From: Pterobdella sp. o SKG-2022
Taxonomy: Eukaryota > Annelida > Clitellata > Hirudinida > Piscicolidae
DNA length: 64,000 nt
Direction: 5' to 3'
Assembly: GCA_964035795.1 (NCBI GenBank)
Contig: OZ038326.1
Location: 2,638,916-2,702,915, forward strand
Part shown: piece after piece, positions 12,901-23,586 of the stretch
Numbering within the stretch: position 1 is the stretch's first letter
Layout of the letters: each line of letters opens with the position of its first letter
Program-made: the position numbers and the translations under genes
Notes under the pieces: model-generated
What the model was told of the DNA's origin: nothing
Database searches by the model: none
What the model saw: the letters and a program-made list of their open reading frames with translations, nothing else

Positions 12901-15900
12901 AGGCGCCTGTAAAGAGAGTAATATCATCAGCAAACTGATGATATAAAACGTCGTGCTTCTGTATGATCTCGCTAATAGGAGAAGTATGAAGAGAAAAGAG
13001 TATGGGCCCAAGAACAGAACCTTGAGGAACACCAAAACGAAGGGAGACAGGGGTAGAAGAAGACCAGCTTATTTTGACAAATTGCTTGCGTTCGGAGAGA
13101 AAGGACTGAAACCAGGATAAAGCAATGCCAGAAATGTGAAAGTAGTCTTCAAGGATATGCAGCATATTTGGATGATTAATGGTGTCAAAAGCTGCTGAAA
13201 TATCTAAAGACACTAAGACGGCCGCAGACCCGGTAGCACAGATATTGCGGAGGCTGTCAGTGATGTACAAAAGCGCAGTTTCCGTTGAGTGATGTGAGCG
13301 ATACGCCGACTGGAAAAGGTTGAAGTTACGCAGTACAGAAACATGAGAGGATAATCTCTTGAGAACAACCCTTTCTAAGATCTTTGAGATGGTGCTGAGG
13401 TTTGAAATAGGACGATAATTGGATGGTTGCATGGGGTCTAGATTATATTTTTTCAGTAAAGGGGTTACCTGCGCCGTTTTGAATGAAGTTGGAAAAATAC
13501 CCTGTGAAAAGGAAAGAGCCGAAAGTTTGCATATAATGGAGGCAAAGATGCCGGAAAACTGCTTAAGCAGGAAAACAGGGATTATATCTAAAGGTGAGGA
13601 TTTATTTGGGAGAGAATTGATCAATTTGATGATTTCATCAACACTAGGAGGTGAGAAAAATGAGAGATTTGATTGATCACTGTCAGTTAAGGAGGGCTGA
13701 CGGGGAAGATTAGTGATCGGTAGCGAGCTATGAATCAACTCAATCTTAGTCTTGAAAAAAGTGCTAAAGTTTTCAACAAAAAGATCATATTCCGCAGGAG
13801 TCCGCGGAGGAAGTGGAGGAGACCTGTGAAGTATGGAGTTCGCCGTTTTCCAAAAGGCTTTGGAGTTAGGTGTCGCTGAAGATAGCGATAGATTAAGATA
13901 ATCAGCACGTGACTTGTTAATGGCGGCGCGGGCGAGTTTACGTGAAATACGGAATTCCTGTAAAAGATCATCAGGGACTTGCACACAAAGCTTTCGGAGA
14001 CAGGATATCTGTCTCTCGATTTTCCTTCTTCGGCGTTTGGCAGAGAGAGCATTTTCAGACAGATGAAAGTGTGAATGGAAGCTGGGGCGAAAAGTATGAC
14101 TGCGTAAAGGAGCATGAGAATTCATCAGCGAAAGAAACAATTTGTCCATGGAACTAACAAAGTCATCAACCTTAGAGATTGGAGAATTAATAAGTAAATC
14201 GCTTATAAAATTGACATCCTTTCCAAAGCCGGCCAAGTTGAGATTCATGAAAGACCGAGAAGTGACACGATGAGGTGAAAGGTGGGGCCGTGCGAGGTTA
14301 AGACGGCACGAAATAAGGAAATGATCAGATTCAAAAATTTCGCTGACAGGGTCAGAAATAAGATGAGAGAGAGAAGCAGGTGTGATAACAAGATCGAGAG
14401 TATTGCCAAGTCTGTGAGTTGGAAAGTTAATATGCTGCATCAAACCGTGCTCTCGCAAAAGAATATTAAGGGGATTATCAAGATGATGACAATTAGGGGT
14501 ATTAAAATCTCCAGCCATTATGAAATGATTGAATGTCGAAGAAAGAAAATAAAGATGAGCTGTGAGTTCACGAATAAAATTACTTGAGTTAGGAGGGCGG
14601 TAAATAACAGAAATGGTTAAGGAACGTGTTAGGAAAGAGGCTTGGGCAGTTAATGCTTCAAAGGAAGAGTGTATTTCAGATTTTACAAGTGTCAGTTTAA
14701 CGGAGTTGGAGGAAATCAAAGAAATACCACCACCGCGTTTTCCACTAGAACGATGAGAATGTAGAACATGGTAACCTGGGGGAACAATGTCGTATTTTGT
14801 GACATTGTCAGCATCTTCCGGGATCCACGTTTCAGTCAATGCAAGGATATCGAAACAGTGAGTGGAGATCGCGTCCAGGATAAGAGTGGATTTGTTGCGA
14901 GTGGAACGGGGATTGAGAAGGCCAAACTTCACAAAAGGAGATGGATTTTGAGGGTGCATGAGTAAGGCAGGCCTTCATTGCCAGGCCGTACGCCCCATCT
15001 TAAGTCGCACTTGTTGCTTGTACACCGGACAAGAAGAGGATGTGGTGACATGGTCATGGCAAGGACGATTTGATCTAAAACAAGGAACACAGAAGGGAAG
15101 AGAAGATCTAGAGCAGTTGTCAGACGGATGGTCTTTGCCACAGTGCTCACATACTCTAGGGTTGTGGCATTTAGCTATATTATGGCCGTAAGTCTGACAA
15201 TTCAGACATCTAGTAGGGTGAACACGGGAGTGGAAAGGAAATCTACCAAAAGGGAGGTGAATATTCTTGGACTTGATCAGAGTGGGAAAAACAGTGCTTG
15301 GAACTTGGATAAGCCAATCACGGGTAGAAGGGTTTCGTGCGTTAGGCCTCTGTCTGAAGGCACGAAGAGCACTGGGATGAGCAGATGGAAAGAGAAGATT
15401 GAGAGAGGTTTCCAGTTCTTTATCCGAAACCCATGTCGGTAGACCCAGAACAGTAATTGTTGGGTTTAAAAGAATTGGGTCATGAAGGCGGATGTTGGGA
15501 AGAGAGGAAAGAAAAATTATTATTATTATTATTATATTCTATGGTCGATAACATGTCCGCCATCGAAATAATTTGTTCCGAGATTGATTCTATTCAAGCA
15601 GCTCTCAACACGTTAAAAAGTAGTATTGAACTTAATAAAGTCTGAGAAACCCTCGGTTCCAAAAAAAAGAGGGCGAAAGCCGAAGACTATGATCACCTCA
15701 TCTCCTTCACTTTTCTCGTCTACCACATTTTCTTTGACTACTTCTTATCCTTCAACTACTTTACTTTTCTCGACCACTACATTTACTACATTTACTTCAA
15801 CTACCACATCTCCTTCAACCACTTCAATCTTCTCAACCACTACATCTCCTTCGACTGCCTCAATCTTCTCGACCACTACATCTCCTTCAACTAACTCTTC

Positions 15901-18900
15901 ATCCCATGAAATAACTCCACTCTTCTCAACAACTCCATCTTCTTCATCAAGCTCAACTTCAACAACTATGACCACTTCTCCAACTTCATCTACAAGCATG
16001 GCATCATTTTCAACTTCTCCATCTCCTGCTTCTACAACTACTTCATCTCTTAGTTTAATTAATACTTTTCTATCATTAATTTCACTAGAATCATTCTCAC
16101 CAATCAATTCAATCACATCTACTCTTACTTCTAACTCACCTCAACCTACTTACAGCACTATTGTTAAGTCAAAAAACAAGCACACCCTTTCTTCTCCACC
16201 CACTAACAAAATCTCACACTCATTCCCCCCCAACCAACATATAAACCATTCTATCAAGAAAACTCCACCTATAATTAAATATTTGACTAAAATTACTTCC
16301 ACCACAGGTGAGACTCCAGGTGAGCTCTGCAGAAGATTGGTTTCATCCATTAACCTTTCTAAACAGACCTTTAAGTCTTATCCCAAGCATGTTCGTGAGT
16401 CTACTGATGCAGTTGTCTGGGAAGCTGACTCTGCTGATTTACTCAAAGATGCCAAACTTTTTCTTTCCTCTCTTCCCAACATCCGCCTCCATGACCCAAT
16501 TCTTTTAAACCCACATTTTCTACCGACATGGGTTTCGGATAAAGAACTGGAGACCTCTCTCAATCTCCTCTTTCCATCTGCTCATCCCAGCGCTCTCCGT
16601 GCCTTCAGACAGAGGCCTAACGCACGAAATCCTTCTACCCGTGATTGGCTTATCCAAGTTCCAAGCACTGTTTTTCCCACGCTGATCAAGTCCAAGAATA
16701 TACATCTCCCTTTTGGTAGATTTCCTTTCCACTCCCGTATTCACCCTACTAGATGTCTGAATTGCCAGACTTATGGCCATAATATATCTAAATGCCACAA
16801 CCCTAGAGTATGTGAGCACTGTGGCAAAGACCATCCGTCTGACAACTGTTCTAAATCTTCTCCTCCCTTCTGTGTTCCCGCTTTAAATCAAATCGCCCTT
16901 GTCCAGTGTATAAGCAACAAGTGCGACTTAAGATGGGGCGTACGGCCTGGCAATGAAGGCCTGCCTTACTCATGCACCCTCAAAATCCATCTCCTTTTGT
17001 GAAGTTTGGCCTTCTCAATCCCCGTTTCACTCGCAACAAATCCACTCTTATCCTGGACGCGATCTCCACTCACTCTTTCGATATCCTTGCACTGACTGAA
17101 ACGTGGATCCCGGAAGATGCCGACAATGTCACAAAATACGACATTGTTCCCCTAGGTTACCATGTTCTACATTCTCATCGTTCTAGTGGAAAGCACGGTG
17201 GTGATATTTCTTTGATTTCCTCCAACTCCGTTAAACTGACACTTGTATAACCTGAAATACACTCTTCCTTTGAAGCATTAACTGCCCAAGCCTCTTTCCT
17301 AACACGTTTATTGCGGTAAATAACATTTCTGTTATTTACCGCCCCCTAACTCATGTAATTTTATTCGTGAACTCACAGCTCATCTTTATTTTCTTTCTTC
17401 GACATTCAATCATTTCATAATGGCTGGAGATTTTAATACCCCTAATTGTCATCATCTTGATAATCCCCTTAATATTCTTTTGCGAGAGCACGGTTTGACG
17501 CAGAATATTAACTTTCCAACTCACAGGCTTGGCAATACTCTTGATCTTGTTATCACACCGGCTTCTCTCTCTCATCTTATTTCTGACCCTCTCAGCGAAA
17601 TTTTTGAATCTGATCATTTCCTTATTTAGTGCCGTCTTAACCTCGCACGGCCCCACCTTTCACCTCATCGTGTCACTTCTCGGTCTTTCAGGAATCTCAA
17701 CTTGGCCGGCTTTGAAAAGGATGTCAATTTTATAAGCGATTTACTTATTAATTCTCTAATCTCTAAGGTCGATGACTTTGTTAGTTCCATGAAAAAATTG
17801 TTCCTTTCGCTGATGGATTCTCATGCTCCTTTACGCAGTCATACTTTTCGCCCCAACTTGCATTCACACTTTCATCTGTCTGAAAATGCTCTCTCCGCCA
17901 AACGCCGAAGAAGGAAAATCGAGAGACAGATATCCAGTCTCCGAAAGCTTTGCGTGCAAGTCCCTGATGATCTTTTACAAAAATTCCGTATTTCACGTAA
18001 ACTCGCCCGCGCCGCCATTAACAAGTCACGTGCTGATTATCTTAATCTGTCGCTATCTTCAGCGACACCTAACTCCAAAGTCTTTTGGAAAACGGCAAAC
18101 TCCGTACTTCACAGGTCTCCTCTACTTCCTACCCCGGACTCCTGCGGAATATGATCTTTTTGTTGATAACTTTAGCACTTTTTTCAAGACTAAGATTGAT
18201 TTGATTCATAGCTCGTTACCGATCACTAATCTTCCCCGTCAGCCTTCCTTAACTGACAGTGACCAATCAAATCTCTCATTTTGTTCACCTCCTAGTGTTG
18301 ACGAAATCATCAAATTGATCAATTCCCTCCCAAATAAATCCTCACCTTTAGATATAATCCCTGTTTTCCTGCTGAAGCAGTTTTCCGGCATATTCGCCTC
18401 CATTATATGCAAACTTTCTGCTTTTTCCTTTTCACAGGGTATTTTTCCAACTTCATTCAAAACGGCGCAGGTAACCCCTTTACTAAAAAAATATAACCTA
18501 GACCCCATGCAACCATCCATTTATCGTCCAATTTCAAACCTCAGCACCCTCTCAAAAATTTTAGAGAGGGTTGTTCTCAAGAAACTATCCTCTCATGTTT
18601 TTGTACTGCGTAACTTCAACCTTTTCCAGTCGGCGTATCGTTCTAATCACTCAACGGAAACTGCGCTTTTGTACATCACTGACAGCCTCCGCAATATCTG
18701 TGCTACCGGGTCTGCGGCCGTCTTAGTGTCTTTAGATATTTCAGCAGCTTTTGACACCATTAATCATCCAAATATGCTGCATATCCTTGAAGACTACTTT
18801 CACATTTCTGGCATTGCTTTATCCTGGTTTCAGTCCTTTCTCTCCGAACGCAAGCAATTTGTCAAAATAAGCTGGTCTTCTTCTACCCCTGTCTCCCTTC

Positions 18901-21900
18901 GTTTTGGTGTTCCTCAAGGTTCTGTTCTTGGGCCCATACTCTTTTCTCTTCATACTTCTCCTATTAGCGAGATCATACAGAAGCACGACGTTTTATATCA
19001 TCAGTTTGCTGATGATATTACTCTCTTTACAGGCGCCTCTTACCTTGATCCTCATCCCAGCCTCACTAAGATATCTGAATGCATCACTGAGCTCAATCTT
19101 TGGTTTTCTAACAATCACCTCATGTTGAATCCTAACAAAAGCCAAGTGATGTTTGTCGGCAGTCCCATCTTTGACGGCACTACTCTTTCCGTAACGTCCA
19201 AACTGAAGATACTAGGTGTAACTCTTGATTCTAGACTCAACTTTACACACTTTGTCTCTCAAATCATACAAGCATCCAACTTTCATCTCCATGCGATCAG
19301 ACAGGCACGCAAGTTCCTACCCTTTGACACTGCCGTTGCTCTGATCATCTCTAGTTCTTTCAAGGATTGATTACTGTAACTCTCTTCTTTGTCGACTCCC
19401 GAACTGTTTTATTTCTAAGTTGCAATCTCTCCAAAATCGTGCTGCTAAAACCGCTCTTCAAGCCGACTACTATTCTTCATCTCGCGCTTGTCTCGATCGC
19501 CTCCATTGGCTGCCGGTCGCACTAAGAGCCCAGTTCAAGTTGCTATGGCTCACCGCTAACACCTTATATTTTAATCAGCCGGCTTATTTATATGACCGTC
19601 TTTCCATTAGACAGACTCCTGAGTCTCTCAGGTCTTCGAACTCTGGTTTATGACTGCATCAGCCTGTCTCTTCTAACTCTTTTTTATATCGCTCCTTCTC
19701 GCATATCGCCCCTCACTTATGGAACTATCTTCCACTTAATCTCCGTCTTTCACCTTCTCTTAAAGTTTTTCGCAAGCGTTTAAAGACGCATCTTTATAAC
19801 CAAATTTCTCTCTCATAGCCCTTCTGATTAGAGCAGCGCCTCTGCAGCAAACCTAGCTTGCAAACTGTGCGCCCTACAAATAATAATAAAAAAATAATAT
19901 TATTTACCATGGCTACTGGAAACATCAACCCAAGCATTACCCTGAAAATATAAAAGTAACAATACATATTACTATTGGCTTAAAAAAACGTTATAACATG
20001 AGGAATATTTGTAAGATATTTTATGGATATCTGTATGTAAATGATAATTAATGATATTGTAATGAGTACCCATACGTCATTAACCACTGATGAATATTTA
20101 TATATTATTATTAAAAGCATATGACTAATCTATCAAAGATATCATCAACCTGTCACAGTAAAATTAAAATGAGAATAAAAATGTAGATATTGAATATATT
20201 GTCGAGCAACAATCAGAACAAAAAAATATATCGTATATAATATAAATCATAAAAATACCATCAAAAGTAAAAACCACATAATTTTATCATGTTTTCACGA
20301 TGCACATTTTGGAGGCTAATTTTTGACATTATAATTAACAAATAGAAGGCCAAAGTACCGAGTTGGTGATGTTGAAAGCATCAATCTGTTTGTTGTCTGG
20401 TTGCCATGAAACTTGAGTGGTTTCAGCTCCTCTGGTGATGATGATGCTATCATTAAAAGTGATATATTTAAAATTTTTGTTAATAATAACTCCCTACTAA
20501 TGAAGATGATAATATTAACTAATATATCAAAAGACATACTAACTCGAAAAAGTTATCAAAATTGCTTGTTGGTTTCGATGTTGTTGAACTTTGATTGTCC
20601 TTCGTCTTCATTACGTCATGATTGCGTTGATTATTTCAGTAAAAGATGATGATCATCATCATAATCGCCCCATCATCATCACTCCCACCTCCATCATCAT
20701 CCTTATCACTACCACCTCTATCATGACCACCCCCATCCTCATCATTATCACCTGTTGCTCACTCATCATCTCCTTTATCACTTCCTCCTTCTTGGCACAT
20801 GACAAACCTACAATCTCAAGCTTCTTCTTTGATTCGAGTAGAAGCTCCTTCTTGTTATTCTTCTCATCTCTCAACAACCTCCATGAGTCATCTGGAGTGA
20901 AATAACGACAATGATAGAGATTTTTTTTATAATAATGGTTGTTATTATTTAAAGAAATAAATTTTTTCGCATTTTTGATACAATAAAACAATGATAAAAT
21001 GCAAAAATAAAATACTATAAAATCCTAAAACAATCATAAACAACGCAAAAATAATAACTATAATAATCAGACAAATCTTTGATAATCATCAATGAATAAC
21101 CCCTATCCCTGATAACTTTTGAGAACCCATACAAGAAACAGCAAAAATGACCATCAAGACCCCCTCAACCCACCCCGATCCACTTCAGAGGTGTCAAACT
21201 GTTTCTTCAGTCTCAAACTTTCCTGCTCGACAGCCACTTTCTTCATCTCCACCTCCTGCACCATGATGTTCTATCATAATTATCGTCGTCGTCATCATCA
21301 TCATTATTTTACGTCCGTCTCCATGCTAGTATGGACTAGGCATCGTTCTTCACAAACAATACAAATGCTCAAAACTTTTGAGACATCAAATCAATGATAA
21401 AGTTGAAAGACCTCGAGCTCGCTAGTGATGACATCAATCTCGGTGCACTTTGAGAGGGAGAGCAGCTTGATGGAGTCGATGATGCTTGACATTTCAGACA
21501 GCTTCTGTCTCGTCTCCTCCCCTCTCATTTTTGTGTCCGCCTTCTTCTGCCTCTGTGTCATGTTGTTTTTTTCGTTGAATAATTCTAATTAAACGGCTCT
21601 TAGTATTGATTTCTTTCCACAAAATATACTTTTCCAATCAATCTGCTCACAACCTATGTATGCACAACTAGACCACTATTTGAGGTGTTAAAAGTTACCA
21701 ATAACAAAATTCATGCGTTTTTAATTAGCCTATTTCTCAATATTACACAAACGACGTCATCTCACCAAGCTCTCCAACTTTAGCTTCTGCTGTCCCGTCT
21801 GCTGCTTCAGCTCGTCCACAGCTGTTTGGAACTTGCTGCGTTCAGCTATAAGCTGTTCTTGTCGTTGCTTCAGCCATTCAGATTGCCTCTGGCGATTGAG

Positions 21901-23512
21901 TTCTTGTCTTGCGGCCTGTGAGGTCATCATTCCATTCTAGCTCTTATTCATATTTGAAAAATTATTAAATTTGTCGACACTTGTTTATTTTTAAAATACA
22001 CAGGATTAAAAATGTGTTAGTTTCATTGAATAAATACTTGAAACAATACAATGAATGATACAACAATCAAATAATGATGACCTGTTTTTGCTCCAACATC
22101 CTCTTTCTCTCCTCCTCCTTCTCCATCTCTGTCTGCTTCTGCTTCTCCAACTGCTTCTCGAACTCCTGTTGCTTTTTCATCTCTTGTTCTAACCTGCTCA
22201 TTCAACCATCCAGTCAATAAGATAAGCAACCAAATTTAATCTGAAGCTACTGCAGCTAATGTACATACAGAATCAACCAACCTGAGCTTTTCTTTCTTTT
22301 CAAACTCTTCTCTCTCCGCAGCAAACCTCGCCTCAGTCTCCTGCATCTGCAATTTCTTCAACATGGCTCTTCTCTTTTCCAACTCTGCTTGTCCTTGGTT
22401 AAAATTCTCTTTCCGCTTGTCCTCGAATGTCACTGTGGGTCATGTGTGTGACCAAAATACAATATGTAATTAATTTTTCTATACATAAATTACTATATAT
22501 CAGGTTCCGATGATTATCCTACAGATGAATACAAACAATTGACTCCAACTTTTGTAGATACCCATTCACTAGACAATCTATCTCTTCAAACATCCATTAA
22601 TGGATCCCTCCTCCACCACACAAACACACAAACCAATTCTTGGAAGTTCAGGTTCAGTAGAATCTTCACCTTTTGAACTATTCGAATCTACTCCAGGAGT
22701 TACCACTCTACTGCTACCTGACGATTAAAAAAAATTAATTTTATTAGTTATAAAAAAATATATTAAAAAAACATTGAACAAAAATCTTGTTTTTATGAGT
22801 AATAGTGAAAATTCAATTAACTCAAAAAGCGTGTTTTTCACACATAATTTTATCATAAATGTTTTTGGAACAAAAAATTTTTTTGAAGTCCATTAAAAAA
22901 TCTAATTTATTGAAATCTAATTTTATCTCATTTACAAAAAAATTTGAATCACAAACACGAGTCATACTTTTGTTATTGCTGATGACACCCGTGTTGAAGG
23001 AACTGATGGAAGAGGCTGCAGGAAGAGCACTAACTTCACTGGTCCTTCTCATTTTCCTCTGTGATGGAGGAACTAGTTCCGGCGGTAATGTTACCGGCAA
23101 AACAAAACCAGATTTGGCTTGGTCGATTAAATGCATGGCAACGCAGAATTCGTCCAATGAAAGGTTGCCATCGGCATCGTGATCAGCCAGACACCTGTTG
23201 ATGATGAGTATCGCATGAAGCATTTTTTCATTTTGACGTTATTTCAAATATAATGATTCTTTACCATAAAACTGACCCTTGATGAAAAAAAATTTTGTTT
23301 GAAACTATAGCTATAAAATTTAGTGCCATGAAAAGTTCACTATTAATACAATGATATAACTATAAATGTGGCTTATAAAATCATTATAAAAAATGAAAGA
23401 ACCAGATCTTAGCAAGGACAGTGTGGGTGAGACCTGACTGGGACAAAGCTCCTTTTGCCTCTAAGCCTATGTTAGCAAAATATATATCAATATAGGTAGA
23501 TAGACAGATAGG

Positions 23513-23586
<74 letters not shown>

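Larger units (their letters stand above)
12032..15516 (-). mobile_element. CR1/L2-type LINE, copy A, 5'-truncated within ORF1
   Basis: A non-LTR retrotransposon lying on the minus strand. It keeps the last 180 or so codons of ORF1, a full ORF2, a short 3' untranslated region and an AAT/AAAT-type simple tail at about 12032-12060, the 3' arrangement usual for CR1/L2 elements. Its 5' end is cut inside ORF1 and abuts an (ATT)n run (15517-15536), beyond which copy B starts in the opposite orientation. I see no clear target-site duplication. Confidence 0.9.
15537..19900 (+). mobile_element. CR1/L2-type LINE, copy B, near full length but mutated
   Basis: The same family as copy A, in opposite orientation. 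It keeps a 5' region, ORF1, a degraded ORF2, and a 3' end GCGCCCTACAAATAATAAT running into AAT repeats at about 19870-19900. From about 16457 onward it is homologous to copy A, forming a long inverted repeat. Mismatches are frequent in most windows compared by eye, but none occur between 18646 and 19261. The tail stops just short of the intersectin exon 18 donor. Confidence 0.9.
11775..19907 (-). other. Intersectin intron (8.1 kb) filled by two head-to-head LINEs
   Basis: This intron lies between exons 18 and 19. Without the LINE sequence it would be roughly 0.26 kb, like its neighbours. The LINE pair leaves about 260 bp on the exon 19 side and only a few bases to about 30 bp on the exon 18 side. 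Confidence 0.85.

Noticed and set aside
15745..16116. Minus-strand Val/Glu-rich 123-codon frame
   Set aside because: It is the complement of the Ser/Thr-rich repeat region of LINE ORF1.
12032..19900. The LINE inverted repeat as an assembly artefact (palindromic misjoin)
   Set aside because: The arms differ by substitutions and indels over most of their length and each has a different 5' extent, so they are two real copies. Only the 616-bp identical tract deserves a read-level check.
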